Origin: Serratia symbiotica (Periphyllus acericola)
Lineage (GTDB): Bacteria; Pseudomonadota; Gammaproteobacteria; Enterobacterales; Enterobacteriaceae
Direction: 5' to 3'
NCBI RefSeq assembly: GCF_964019515.1
Contig: NZ_OZ026452.1
Coordinates: 1,116,001 to 1,180,000, forward strand
DNA length: 64,000 nt
The notes beneath the pieces are model-generated. The model made no database searches and was not told where the DNA came from. It saw nothing but the letters and a program-made list of their open reading frames with translations. This document shows, piece after piece, positions 54,477 through 64,000 of this stretch (the stretch's first letter is position 1; the number at the start of each line of letters is the position of its first letter). Made by a program: the position numbers and the translations under genes.

Positions 54477-56195
54477 TTAATATAGTTTGTTGGCACGCCG
54501 GAAGCGTCCTTGGTAATTGAACATTTTTTCCCGCACTTGCCAGAACTGACCACGCTTACGCGCCAGCACATCGGCGGCGGTTTTCCATTGGAAGGGTACA
54601 CCTGGCGCACGCTGATGTGTGCGCAGAAACAGCATGTCGAATGCTTTACGCTGTGCTGGTTTCTGTATGCGAAAACGTTCGCTGGTGCTGGTGCCGTCTT
54701 CATCATAGTAGGTGGCCTTCAACCATTCGCCTTTATCGTCGTGGCCGCTTTGCAGCGTCATGCGCCGCAACGCAGTATAAGGGCATCTTTCAACTTCAGC
54801 GCAGCATTTAGCATATCGTCGGGATAGACCAATATCTGCTGGCATTGATGGCAGCGGCGGGCGGCAATGTCGTTTTCTGCATCGCAGTGCGGACAACGCT
54901 TAAAACGGAAACGGTAGTCGCACTGTTGGCGATGGCCATCGTTATCCTCCAGCCAGCCTTGGCAGCGGCGGCCATAGTGTTCGATGATGTCGCCGTTATC
55001 AGCACATTTTCCCCAGAACAGATTGGCAAAACCGCAGCCAGGGCAGAATACCTGCACCGGTTGGCTTTCGCTGTGCGGCTTACTGATACCTCCCTCCGGG
55101 GTGAATAGATCGTGGTGATTGCCCGCGTAATCGAGGATCAGGCAGTCCACTTTCCCGGGGGACAGCCGTAGTCCACAGCCAACGATCTGTTGATACAAGC
55201 TGACGGATTCGGTGGGGCGTAAAATGGCGATCATATAGACGTGTGGCGCGTCTAAGCCAGTGGTCATCACTGCCACATTGACCAGATACCGCAATTGCTG
55301 CTGTTTGAAAGTTGTGATCAATGCATCCCACTCGACGCTGGGGGTTGCGGCACTGACCAGCGCAGCTTACACAGTGGGCAAAAGGCCATGGATCTCATGT
55401 GCGAGCTCAATAGTAGCGGCGAAAATCATCACCCCTTTGCGTGTTGCGGCGTACTCTACGATCTGGTTAATGATGTGCGGTGTCATACGGTTTTGCCGTT
55501 TCAGTTCGCGATTCAGGTCTGCCTCACTGAACAGCCCGTTGCTTCTGACCATCAGACGGCTGAAATCATATTTCAGAATCGGCATGTCCAGCCGTTCTGG
55601 CGGCACTAGAAAGCCGTGCTTAATCATATAGCTTAGTGACATTTCATAGATGCAATCGCGGAACAGGCTGTAGCCATCGCTGCGGGTAAAGCCGTGATAA
55701 TGATACTGATAGATCCACCCCTTACCCAGCCGATAAGGGGTGGCAGTCAATCCCAATAGCCGCAACTGCGGGTTATATTTTTGCAAATGCTGAATGATCT
55801 GCTGGTATTGGCTGTCGTCGTCTTCGCTGATACGGTGGCATTCGTCAATAATCAGCATGGAAAAGGTGCCGTCAAACAGCATCAGGTTGCGTGCCACCGA
55901 CTGCACGCTGCCGAACACCACTTTGCTTGCGCTGTCTTTTTGTCGTAGCCCGGCGGCGAAGATATCCGCTTTTAGCCCGTAGGCGCAGTATTTGGCATGG
56001 TTTTGTGCCACCAACTCCTTGACGTGAGCCAGCACCAGTACCCTGTCCACGCGCGCGTTTTGCCAGTTCGGCGATCACCAAGCTTTTGCCTGCACCAGTC
56101 GGAAATACAATCAGCCCTGGCTCAGCGTGTTGTCGGAAATGTTTGATGGTGGCGTCGACCGCTTCCAATTGGTACGGGCGTAGGGTAAATGCCAT
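54477..56195 (-). pseudogene. radD: RadD (YejH) DNA repair helicase-like protein, multiply frameshifted
   Basis: SF2 helicase-like ATPase acting with RecA and SSB in post-replication repair (E. coli 586 aa). [20 protein letters not shown] and [20 protein letters not shown] (Walker A) are in frame 1. After a shift come [36 protein letters not shown] (DECH box) and [18 protein letters not shown]. Another shift near 55370 leads to [20 protein letters not shown] and [19 protein letters not shown], where motif VI QIVGRGLR has Arg to Cys. The zinc-finger region has [14 protein letters not shown] and [19 protein letters not shown] final shift near 54800 precedes the C-terminus [10 protein letters not shown]. 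At least three frameshifts. Confidence 0.92.
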
Positions 56196-56493
56196 AAGTT
56201 AACGCCATGGGTTAAGGGGGGCTGAAAACATGTTTGCAACATTTGATCCCACTTAGACAGTGACATTTTACTCCATTGGTGACCAAAAAACTTCTATCAT
56301 TATTCCCTCTGACATGCGCACGAGGCGAGAAGCATAGAAATTACCCCTGTCAGAGGGCGGTTTCCGCCGTTATACTCGTTTTGCAGCTATCGCTGTTTCC
56401 CCACGCGATTTCCCCTTCTAACCTGCTATTTTGCCAATGTGGTGGTAGGGTGTCGTATTTTGGCAAATTACAACGACAGGCAAAATAGATTCA

Positions 56494-57192
56494 ATGCGAC
56501 TGGACAAGTTTTTATCTCAGCAGTTAGGTATTAGTCGTGCGTTGGTAGCGCGCGAACTTTGGGCTAGACGTATCACCGTAGACGGCGAAGTAGTGAAGAG
56601 CGGGGCGGTCAAGTTGGCGATTGAGCAGGAAGTAAAGTTCGACGGCAATCTGCTGGCGCAGCAGAATGGCCCGCGTTATTTTATGCTCAATGAGCCGCAG
56701 GGCTACGTCTGTTCCACCGATGATCCCGATCATCCCACGGTGTTGTACTTTCTCGATGAACCGGTCGCCTACAGGTTGGATATTGACTCTACCGGCTCAG
56801 TGCTGATGACCGACGATGGTCAGTGGTCACATCGCGTCACCTCGCTGAAACACCACTGCGAGAAAACCTACTTGGTGACTCTGTAGCATTCGCTGGCGGT
56901 AAATACTGCGCAGCGCTTCACCGCTGGTGTGCAACTGCATAACGAAAAGAGCCTGAATCGGCCCGCGCAATTGGAGAAGATCAACGATCGTCAGGTGAGG
57001 TTGACCATCAGCGAAGGGCGCTACCATAAAGTGAAGCGCATGTTCGCAGCAATCGGCAATCTGGTGATCGCACTGCACAGCGAGCGCATTGGCACTATTG
57101 TGATGGATAATGATCTGGCATCGGGCGCATACCGCCCGCTCACCGCAGAGGAAATCGCCAGCGTAGGTGAACACCTACGGGATTACGGATAA
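56494..57192 (+). pseudogene. rsuA: 16S rRNA pseudouridine-516 synthase RsuA, nonsense codon
   Basis: S4 domain ([20 protein letters not shown]) and catalytic domain ([39 protein letters not shown] with the catalytic Asp) are followed by TAG at 56884-56886 (codon 131) in KTYLVTL-stop-HSLAV. The frame then continues without shift through [20 protein letters not shown] and [20 protein letters not shown] to TAA 57190. Seven residues (WKLHAAG in E. coli) are missing just before RLDID, at the active-site loop. The single stop and one in-frame deletion suggest recent decay. bcr follows 18 bp downstream. Confidence 0.92.
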
Positions 57193-57209
57193 CTAAGGAG
57201 TCGTTAAAC

Positions 57210-58418
57210 GTGCAACATAACCGGACGTCTCACCTCGGTTTGATTTTTATTCTGGGTCTGCTTTCCATGCTAATGCCGTTGGCTATCGACATGTATCTGC
57301 CCAGCATGCCAGTGATCGCCGCCCAGTTTGGCGTTGAATCAGGCCGCGTGCAGATGACGCTCAGCGCCTATATGCTCGGCTTCGCCTTTGGGCAATTATT
57401 CTATGGGCCGATATCGGACAGCATTGGCCGCAAGCCGATGATCCTATGGGGAACGCTGATCTTCGCCATTGCAGGCTGCGCCTGTGCTATGGCGCAGTCG
57501 ATCGATCTGTTGATTGGGCTGCGTTTACTGCATGGCCTGGCTGCCGCCTCTGCCAGTGTGGTGATCAACGCCCTGATGCGCGATATGTTCACCAAAGACG
57601 AGTTCTCACGCATGATGTCGTTCGTGATTTTGGTGATGACTATTGCGCCGCTGCTGGCACCGATGATCGGCGGCGCGCTGCTACTATGGTTCAACTGGCA
57701 CGCTATTTTCTGGGCTATGGGTGCCACCGCGCTGATCGGCTCGTTGCTGGTGGCGCTATTTATCAAGGAAACGTTGCCGAAAGAACGGCGGCAGAAATTC
57801 CACCTGCGAACCACGCTGGGCAACTTCGCCTCACTGTTGCACCATAAGCGGGTGCTGAGCTATATGCTGGCTAGTGCTTTCTCGTTCGCTGGCATGTTCT
57901 CGTTCCTCAGCGCCGGGCCTTTTGTTTATATTGAACTAAATCACGTTTCGCCGCAACACTTTGGCTACTACTACGCGCTGAACATCGTCTTCCTGTTCCT
58001 TACTACCCTGCTCAATAGCTACAATGTGCGGCGGGTAGGGGCTATCAGTATGTTTCGTTTGGGGTTGTTGATACAGTTGGCGATGGGGCTGTGGCTATTG
58101 GCGATAAGTGCCGTTGGCTTGGGCTTTTGGGCGCTGGTGATTGGTGTGGCGGTTTACCTGGGTTGTATTGCGATGATTACTTCCAACGCTATGGCGGTGA
58201 TCCTGGATGGTTTCCCGCATATGGCTGGTACTGCTTCCTCACTGGCTGGCACGTTACGTTCTAGCATAGGTGCGTTGGTGGGTGCGGTACTGGCAATGGT
58301 GCCGGGTCACAGTGCCTGGTCGATGGTTTCCTCTATGGTACTGTGCAGCATTGTGGCGATGCTGTTATACCTGTACGCCAGCAAGCCGCGCAACTGCGAT
58401 GCTTCATCCCCCTTTTGA
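57210..58418 (+). CDS. bcr: Bcr/CflA-family multidrug efflux transporter
   Basis: 402 residues (E. coli Bcr 396), start GTG 57210 behind TAAGGAG. Twelve-helix MFS drug:H+ antiporter: [20 protein letters not shown] in TM1, the loop 2-3 motif [16 protein letters not shown] (A-motif D-x-x-G-R-K), and [20 protein letters not shown] in TM4 to 5. Bcr exports bicyclomycin and dipeptides/cysteine in E. coli. No lesion was seen, which is notable beside so many broken neighbours. Last intact gene of an rsuA-bcr unit. Confidence 0.93.
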   Translation: MQHNRTSHLGLIFILGLLSMLMPLAIDMYLPSMPVIAAQFGVESGRVQMTLSAYMLGFAFGQLFYGPISDSIGRKPMILWGTLIFAIAGCACAMAQSIDLLIGLRLLHGLAAASASVVINALMRDMFTKDEFSRMMSFVILVMTIAPLLAPMIGGALLLWFNWHAIFWAMGATALIGSLLVALFIKETLPKERRQKFHLRTTLGNFASLLHHKRVLSYMLASAFSFAGMFSFLSAGPFVYIELNHVSPQHFGYYYALNIVFLFLTTLLNSYNVRRVGAISMFRLGLLIQLAMGLWLLAISAVGLGFWALVIGVAVYLGCIAMITSNAMAVILDGFPHMAGTASSLAGTLRSSIGALVGAVLAMVPGHSAWSMVSSMVLCSIVAMLLYLYASKPRNCDASSPF

Positions 58419-58612
58419 ACCCAAGGGCGCTAGGCCTTGGCTTCTCAAAATAGTGCACCTGCCAGTCTGACGCTCCACGGGTAATAAATATCTTGTTAAC
58501 TATTTATTAATAATTATGATGTTTCGCGGCATGATTATCATTGCTTGTAACTTTTTATAGATAAAAAATAAGTTATAATATAAATAAATCATAATATTCT
58601 CACGCGATTTAT

Positions 58613-58729
58613 ATGATTAAAATGTTTTTAAATGTAAAAATATGCAAACAAAAAGGTTGGTTTATTCCAATAAAAAAGTTGAGATTGTTACGTGAAAGGG
58701 TTACCTATAACGCGGAAATACTGGCTTAG
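58613..58729 (+). CDS. Small open frame, 38 residues, unknown
   Basis: ATG 58613 to TAG 58729: MIKMFLNVKICKQKGWFIPI followed by KKLRLLRERVTYNAEILA. Very basic, A+T-rich region, no convincing Shine-Dalgarno. It could be a remnant of a regulator N-terminus, a genuine small protein, or chance. Confidence 0.25.
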   Translation: MIKMFLNVKICKQKGWFIPIKKLRLLRERVTYNAEILA

Positions 58730-58791
58730 TGGCAAAATGTTGTGAGACGTCCCCCACGAACAGTAGATACACATCAGCACGACAAGGAATA

Positions 58792-58938
58792 AGAACCTAT
58801 CCCACTAGGCTATTTTATTTGCCATTTTGGCCTTGGCCAGTGCTCACCATTCTCACGGACTCCAGGTACGCATCGGTTGTTGTGTGCTGTCTGTGTTCAA
58901 ACTGGCTGCAATACTATACGCTTACTGGGGTAGGCTCT
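58792..58938 (+). repeat. 147-bp MITE-like repeat, copy B
   Basis: 147 bp, AGAACCTATCCCACTAGGC at the left and, inward from the right, AGAGCCTACCCCAGTAAGC. The interior TATTTTATTTGCCATTTTGG and GGCCAGTGCTCACCATTCTC match copies A and C. It lies between bcr and yejG. The left junction again reads TA followed by AGAACC (TAAGAACC). Confidence 0.85.
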
Positions 58939-59063
58939 ATATGGTGAAATTTTCACATTAAAATAACATTTAGTGCCACAAATTCGGTTGGCAGTGGCTC
59001 TTACTGAGTAACCTGACCCTGTCAGGTAAAATGTGTTTCATCTTCTCAAACAAGGGATTTCGT

Positions 59064-59408
59064 GTGGTGAGTATTCAACTTTCGGTAGTACATCGCTTGC
59101 CGCAAAGTTATCGTTGGCTACCAGGTTTTATCGGCACTAAGGTTGAACCAATTCCTCTTAGCGGAATAGATGAAGATAACTGCCTGATCGGTTTGAAACT
59201 GCTCAGCTATGAAGGGACTGATGCTTGGCGTGTCATGCAGCAGCTCAATGTTTCTCTACAGGAGATTCAAATCGACCGTGCTATCGTTGAGTGTGAAGGC
59301 GAGCCTTGCCTGTTTGTGCAACGCAGCGACGAAAGCGCTGCCATGTGTCGTCTGAAAAACGTAGGTGCAGCGATCTCTGAGAAGCTCAGAGCACACTTTC
59401 CTTTTTGA
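59064..59408 (+). CDS. yejG: YejG family protein
   Basis: About 114 residues from GTG 59064 (the next GTG at 59067 is the alternative), giving VVSIQLSVVHRLPQSYRWLP, which aligns with E. coli YejG (114 aa); AAGGGA lies 6 bp upstream. An in-frame ATG at 59031 would add a non-conserved lead. Conserved VEPIP, IVECEGEPCLFVQRSDESAA and CRLKNVGAAI are visible. Function unknown. Intact. The yejABEF transporter genes next to it in relatives are absent. Confidence 0.88.
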   Translation: MVSIQLSVVHRLPQSYRWLPGFIGTKVEPIPLSGIDEDNCLIGLKLLSYEGTDAWRVMQQLNVSLQEIQIDRAIVECEGEPCLFVQRSDESAAMCRLKNVGAAISEKLRAHFPF

Positions 59409-59587
59409 CCCAGTGCTAATCTGCCGAGTATAGGTATACTCAGGCGGCTATTTTGTCGTAGGCAATAATGCCCTAGCGCCTCACCGCCACGTTATACGCC
59501 GGATATTTCACCTATTCGTTGCGGCAGAATCCGCAGCTTCGGTTTTTTATTTTCTGTGCGGCCACAGGGAGCAAAGAAGTGTAAAGT

Positions 59588-61210
59588 TCAGGTCTGCTGT
59601 GCCTGATAATCAAACACTTGATTGGCATTGCAGTAGGCGATGAAGTCATCGATGCTGAGCGGCTTGCTGAAGTAGTACCCTTGCATAAAGTTAACATCCT
59701 ACTCCTGTAGGAAGCGCATCTGCACGGCGGTTTCCACCCCCTCTGCCACGGTGAGGATTTTCAGCTTTTTGGCCAGTGAAATCACAGCGTACAGCACCGG
59801 TGCGCTTACCGTATCTTGGCCGATCGAGTTGACGAAGCCCCGGTCTATTTTTAGGTAATCCATATTAAAGCGTTTGAGATATATCAGCACGCTGTGGTGG
59901 CCAGTGCCAAAATCATCAATAGCGATCTCCATGCCTTGTTCGTGTAGCCAATTGAATTCCACTAGCGCATTTTATCCTCCACCATGCCGCGTTCGGTGAT
60001 ATCAAACATCAACCTAAAGTAGTTGCACGGCAACTGAGCCAGCAATTCATACACGTCTTTATGGAATTAAGGTGCGCTGAGATGGGCAGGGGAAATGTTC
60101 AGACCGATTTTGGCTCCCTGTGGTAATACCGTGGCTAATTGTGGCGCATCCTTGGCGATCAGACGGAATAAGTGGCGGGTTAACGGTACGATCAGTCCGC
60201 TTCTTTCCACATATAAGGATGAATACGTTAGGTAGAATATGTCCTCTAATCGGGTGTTGCCAGCGGATCAGCACTTCCAATCCACCGATGGTGCCACTGC
60301 GGGTATGGAATACCGGTTGGTATTCCATAAAAAATTCGTTACGTGTGATGCCGCGTAGCAACGCTTGCTCAGGGCTTTGACGTAACAGCAACGTGTAGTA
60401 GCAGAGTACCCCTATCATCAGTGATAACAACAGGCTACCCAACAGCGTCAGACGAATGTCTTCGGGTGTCAGTTTCTCATTGTAGAACATGATGCTTAAC
60501 GGTAGTCCGCGAATGTTCAGGCTGTCAGCCTCTTGATGAGGCAGTTGATTTACTGGCATTAGGTTCGGGGTGAAAGTGGTCAGCGCGCTATCGCCCATCA
60601 CGATGGCGATGTCAGGTGTTTGTGCATAGCGTGGAGTAATCAGCAAAGGTACCAGGTCAATATCCAATGTGGCCAGGATACCGGTATCCAGTCTGTCGGG
60701 CTAACGCAGCCAAACGGCAACTGTAGGTTTACCCGGCATGGTAGGTATATCCTGTTGCAGCTTAAAACCTAAATGCTGGCTCCAATTGATTTCTGGATAG
60801 AGGATTTTCAGCGGCAGCATCAGGTCACTGCTGGCAGAAGAACAATAGGCATAACCGTTTTTAACTAGCAAAAAGGTACGAGCGCCGGAGGTTAACGCTG
60901 CTTGATAAGTGATATCCGCTTGGCTGGATAGGCAGGGTTTGGCGGTGAGTGGCAACATTTTATGAATAGTTGTCACCAGATGATTGATATAGCTGAGGGT
61001 AGTTTTCAGCGTGTGTTCTTTCACTGTTCGCTGATATTGCACACGCTGACGGGTAATAAGAGACAGGGTAACGGTGGTAAAATTCCCGTACCTTCTGATA
61101 GTTACAGGTATCGGAGTCCGTATGGATAACGGGCGGGATAAAACTGAATGGGAAGATCTATGGTTGTTAACTCCTACGCAAACGCCTCTGATGTCCGGCA
61201 TGACCGACAA
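59588..61210 (-). pseudogene. CSS-motif c-di-GMP phosphodiesterase (PdeN/Rtn-like), broken
   Basis: An EAL-domain phosphodiesterase with a periplasmic CSS sensor domain. N-terminal part: LTSGARTFLLVKNGYAYCSS with the CSS motif (near 60840). Stop TAG near 60701, then LDIDLVPLLITPRYAQTPDI and GLPLSIMFYNEKLTPEDIRL, a membrane helix SLLLSLMIGVLCYYTLLL, and EAL start FFMEYQPVFHTRSGTIGGLE with VLIRWQHP (EAL is here EVL). Further frames hold AIDDFGTGHHSVLIYLKRFN, MDYLKIDRGFVNSIGQD and VAEGVETAVQMRFLQE, then a TAG and VNFMQGYYFSKPLSIDDFIA. Several frameshifts and stops. E. coli rtn (pdeN) is the neighbour of yejABEF, which supports the identity. Confidence 0.85.
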
Positions 61211-61597
61211 GAGGGGCGTTGGGTATTTGCCATTCAGTTGAAATTTATGGAGATATATGGTCGGTTTCCCATATCAGGCAAGGACGTCAGCGCAAATGTT
61301 ATTCAGTATCTTGCTCAGCAACTCGAGGTTTCTGGTGATCTTTTTTCTATATATGACCCGCTAGACATCGGCAAACGATCCGGAGGTTACTCGATTATCG
61401 CCCTTCTTCTAATGCTGATCTTAGACAACTTTTTGACTGGCTGTACTCAGAGTTTTGCCTCTGGATCCAAAAGCACACCACGCACGGGACGCTTCGTTTG
61501 ACTGGTTTCGCGAGCAACGGACAGAGCCACCTGCAATGACGCATCTGGATCAGGTTATTAGTTCAGCAACATATCATTATGAAGAAACGCTTTTAAG
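61160..61597 (+). pseudogene. Tn3-family transposase, N-terminal fragment
   Basis: VFAIQLKFMEIYGRFPISGK then DVSANVIQYLAQQLEVSGDL match the N-terminal DUF4158 domain of Tn3-family TnpA (pattern FALQLKFFQLYGRFP). After a frameshift, IRRLLDYRPSSNADLRQLFD WLYSEF, and in a third frame WFREQRTEPPAMTHLDQVIS, follow in family order. The remaining about 800 residues, including the DDE domain, are absent. The fragment ends at the IS903-like copy at 61598. No terminal inverted repeats or resolvase found. Confidence 0.78.
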
Positions 61598-62651
61598 GGC
61601 TTTGTTGAATAAATCGAACATTTGGCCGGGACGAGGATCAGATCACTCTCCTTCTGTCAAAATAGCGACATTCCGTGGCCCAGCAAAAGTTCAACATCAC
61701 CAACTTGAAGGCTTACAACAACGCCCTTATCACTCGGGGTTCACTCACTTGCTGGGGGGATGAAACGGCACTTCATGCCTGGTACTGCGAGGCAAAACCT
61801 TCTCTGCGTGGTCGCCGATAACATTATTCCGATATGGCAATCACCAGCGTATTGATGCTGAAACGGATTTTAGGCCTGACACTTCGCGCCCTCCAGGGCT
61901 TCGTCGACTCCATTGTCACACTGATCAAAGTGCCGTTGAACTGCCCGGACGACACCTGCATCAGTAAGCGGGCAAAGTCCGGACATGTCCCGTTTAAAAC
62001 CGCAACGCCGGGTGAAATTGCGCACTTCGTTATCGACTCTAGCGGGCTCAACGTGTTGGGTTAAAGGGAGTGGAAGGTAAAAAAACACGGTCACGAAAAA
62101 TGGCGGATCTGGCGAAAACTGCATTTGGCCGTAGATACAGAAACACATGAGGTCATCTGTGCTGACCTTTCCTTGAGCAATGTCACCGATACCGCAGCCT
62201 TCCCAGGTCTTATCCGCCAGAGGTACCGTAAAATCAAAGTCGCCTCGGCGGATCGGGCTTAGGATACGCGAGTGTGTGATGATGAGTTAAGGGGCAAGAA
62301 GCTCAAGGCGTTAATACCGCCCAAAAGCGGAGCCCGTTATTGGGCGGCAGACTATGCAGAGCGAAATCAAGCGGTGGCGAACCAGCGCCTTACCGGAGAC
62401 AAAACACGGTGGAAAAGTATCACAGGATACCACCGACGTTCGATAGCGGCAACAGCGAGGTACAGAGTAAAACAGCTATTTGGTAGTCACCTGTTGCTGC
62501 GAGATTATGATGGGCAAGTGGCAGAGGCACTGGCCATGATCTGTGTATTAAACAAGATGACGCTAGCCGGTATGCCAGAAAGTGTACGCCTTGCCTGAAA
62601 GCTGCCCATTCACGGGACTCTTTATTCCAATCCGATTTATTCAACAAAGCC
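61598..62651 (+). mobile_element. IS903-like (IS5 family) element, copy 7
   Basis: 1,054 bp, GGCTTTGTTGAATAAATCGA at 61598 and CGATTTATTCAACAAAGCC ending 62651, the best matched inverted-repeat pair in the window. Flanks gcttttaag and cccccaatg do not match. Left is a Tn3 transposase fragment, right is mltD, so the copy again lies at a junction between unrelated sequences. Confidence 0.94.
61675..62598 (+). pseudogene. IS903-like transposase, three nonsense codons
   Basis: Start GTG 61675. TAA in place of Pro in RGR-PHYSD (near 61820), TAA after LNVLG (62062-62064), and the shared TAG after ASADRA (62259-62261). The C-terminus is complete (GARYWAADYAERNQAVANQR, KQLFGSHLLLRDYDGQVAEA). The DDE Glu position is Ala (RRSIAATARYRVK). 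Confidence 0.9.
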
Positions 62652-63108
62652 CCCCCAATGGACCCCATTATATCACGGTACCCAAAGGGCATGCCGCTCG
62701 GTTGAAAGATTCGCTGGCCGATGGCCGGATCGCTGTGACTCAGCTAACGCTCTTGTTAGTGAAGAACAGCGATTTGTCTGGTGGCGGTTGGTATAAAGTG
62801 CGTTCCGGCGATACCTTATCGGGCATTGCAAAGCGCTTGAACATCAAGAGCAGTAATTTTGCAGAGTTGGAACAACTTACGTGCCAAGAGCCGCCTTAAA
62901 AGTCGGACAAACCCTGCAAATAACCAGTAATAGCAGCATCACCTATTAGGTTCGTAAAGGTAACTCGCTGGATAGTATCGCACGTCGTCACGGTGTCGAT
63001 GTTGACGATGTGATGAGTTGGAACTCAACGCTCGGCAGAGGTAGCAGCTTGCAGCCCGGTCTTAAACTGACCTTGTTTGTTGGCAATAAAATAACGACGG
63101 ATGCCTAA
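62652..63108 (+). pseudogene. mltD: Lytic murein transglycosylase MltD, C-terminal LysM part
   Basis: After the IS end: HYITVPKGHAARLKDSLADG, then LysM 1 (WYKVRSGDTLSGIAKRLNIK), a frameshift near 62870 (KSSN-LQSWNNLRAKSRLKVG QTL), a TAG in place of Gln in ITY-VRKGNSLDSIARRH (near 62945), LysM 2 (GVDVDDVMSWNSTLGRGSSL) and LTLFVGNKITTDA. The whole catalytic Slt domain and signal peptide are missing. The stop TAA (63106-63108) is completed by the first base of MITE copy C. Confidence 0.9.
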
Positions 63109-63255
63109 GAGTCTGTCCCAATAGGCGTACATTGTTGCTGCTAGTTTGCACACGGGACAGTGCGCAACAACTGGCGCGTACAGGAAGTCCGTGGGGATGG
63201 TGAGCACAGCCCAGATCCTAAATGGCAAATAAAATAGCCTAATGGGATCGGTTTT
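63108..63255 (-). repeat. 148-bp MITE-like repeat, copy C
   Basis: The same family in reverse orientation: from the right, minus strand AAAACCGATCCCATTAGGC, TATTTTATTTGCCATTTAGG, GGGCTGTGCTCACCATCCCC, ending GCCTATTGGGACAGACTCT at 63108. The mltD stop codon is formed by TA plus its terminal A. Confidence 0.85.
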
Positions 63256-63272
63256 AATATTCGGCATAAAAT

Positions 63273-63308
63273 AAGCCCGCTTCAGTTAGGCATCTGGCGG
63301 GGCTTTTT
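63273..63308 (+). terminator. Rho-independent terminator after mltD
   Basis: AAGCCCGC and GCGGGGCTTTTTAC form an 8-bp stem (with G-U) and short U-run. It probably ended mltD before MITE copy C was inserted between gene and terminator. Confidence 0.7.
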
Positions 63309-63336
63309 ACTTCTCAGTGTCAGTCTTGCCTGCTGC

Positions 63337-64000
63337 CTAGCTCCGGTGAAACTCTACCAGCAGTGGGTTGTGATCCGAGGCGCTGGTCTCCAACACCGAT
63401 GATTTCACCACCCGAAGATCCCGATAAAATACAAAGTCCAACGGGCGACCAAAAGCCTTGCGGCGATAATCGTCGATAAAGTTCACCTCACGTAACGCCA
63501 TACCACTGGCGAACTCATACAGTGCATTAATACGTTTGCGGTTCCAGGCATTAAAGTCCCCGGCCATAATCACCGGTCCCTGATGGTTGACGATTTGTTC
63601 GCCGATCGGCCACAACTGCCTGCTGTAAACATCAACGCCCAGGCTAAAATTTACCGCATGGATATTCACCACCATCAATAGCTGATCATTGAACACCGGG
63701 TAGACGGTAATCAGGGCCGATTTTGCTAGGCGCAGCAAAGGTTCACGCTCACGCAGCGGGCAGCAATATACCGGATGTGCCGCCGCCAGCATCATCACGC
63801 CGGATGGATGTTGCGGTAGTACAAATGCTGGCACCTGATCGGTTGTTAGATAGTTGGCGATGGCGAAACTAACCAGTTCCGGGGTGGTTTGCGCCTCTTG
63901 CAGCAGCACCAGTTGCGCATCCCTGCCATAGTTTTTCAGTCCCCAAAGCCAATCGTCTCGCTGCTGTTTAAATATGTTCCACACCATCACCCGCAGGGTA
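63337..64000 (-). CDS. yafD: YafD, endonuclease/exonuclease/phosphatase-family protein (5' end outside window)
   Basis: About 220 residues visible. The frame is open to the window edge; E. coli YafD has 266, so about 45 N-terminal residues lie beyond. EEP fold motifs: [20 protein letters not shown] (metal-binding Glu), [28 protein letters not shown] and [14 protein letters not shown] with the catalytic Asp-His. Molecular function unknown; implicated in defence or DNA damage by family only. The yafD-(yafE)-mltD order matches E. coli. No lesion in the visible part. Confidence 0.9.
   Translation of the reverse strand, partial: TLRVMVWNIFKQQRDDWLWGLKNYGRDAQLVLLQEAQTTPELVSFAIANYLTTDQVPAFVLPQHPSGVMMLAAAHPVYCCPLREREPLLRLAKSALITVYPVFNDQLLMVVNIHAVNFSLGVDVYSRQLWPIGEQIVNHQGPVIMAGDFNAWNRKRINALYEFASGMALREVNFIDDYRRKAFGRPLDFVFYRDLRVVKSSVLETSASDHNPLLVEFHRS

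Overview
This window comes from a gammaproteobacterium of the Enterobacterales. Gene content, gene order (alaS-recX-recA-pncC-mutS-rpoS; rpsP-rimM-trmD-rplS; bamD-pheL-pheA/tyrA-aroF) and residue-level resemblance all point to Serratia. Roughly one recognisable gene in two or three is a fresh pseudogene, still collinear with its functional homologue but carrying nonsense codons, small indels or IS-associated truncations. Insertion-sequence copies lie throughout. That combination fits a host-restricted Serratia such as the aphid symbiont S. symbiotica. The species name is an inference from pattern, not a database result.

Layout. 1-2.8 kb: IS debris, a truncated secreted-protein gene and intact pgl. 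2.8-5.2 kb: broken transporter ybjL and deleted upp. 5.3-9.9 kb: intact alr-dnaB between two IS903-like copies. 9.95-14.3 kb: gntK tail, intact yhgN and asd, ruined glpD and glpR. 14.3-15.7 kb: a third IS copy and the actP tail. 15.9-21.6 kb: a complete rRNA operon on the minus strand (16S, tRNA-Ile, tRNA-Ala, 23S, 5S) with its P1 promoter. 21.6-27 kb: clpB with a sigma-32 promoter, broken pgeF, rluD, bamD. 27-32.6 kb: the phenylalanine/tyrosine locus, where nested IS elements split the pheL attenuator and pheA is dead, while tyrA and aroF are intact. 33-41.4 kb: ydiY-like gene, rplS-trmD-rimM-rpsP, ffh, ypjD, truncated corB, gshA. 41.4-48.7 kb: decayed yqaA/yqaB, tRNA-Arg, tRNA-Ser, csrA, alaS, broken recX, recA with a near-perfect SOS box, pncC. 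48.8-53.2 kb: IS66 remnant, mutS, the 3' stub of rpoS. 53.2-61.2 kb: yej-region block (yejK broken, rplY intact, radD and rsuA broken, bcr and yejG intact, a c-di-GMP phosphodiesterase broken). 61.2-64 kb: Tn3-family remnant, IS copy, mltD tail and yafD.

What survives is mostly information processing (DnaB, RecA, MutS, ribosomal proteins, tRNA modification, Ffh, AlaS), envelope assembly (BamD, Alr, Asd), stress response (ClpB, GshA, CsrA) and tyrosine-branch aromatic synthesis. What has been lost is carbon scavenging (glycerol 3-phosphate, gluconate, acetate), pyrimidine salvage, the stationary-phase sigma factor, c-di-GMP turnover and the phenylalanine branch enzyme.

The most unusual structures are: (1) a 147-148 bp miniature inverted-repeat element whose TA target plus first base rebuilds a TAA stop codon in three of four copies; (2) an IS903-like family in which all five near-full-length copies carry Ala at the position of the catalytic DDE glutamate and four share one amber codon; (3) an IS3-family element sitting in the loop of the pheA attenuator hairpin; and (4) a 5S rRNA 3' fragment embedded in yqaB.
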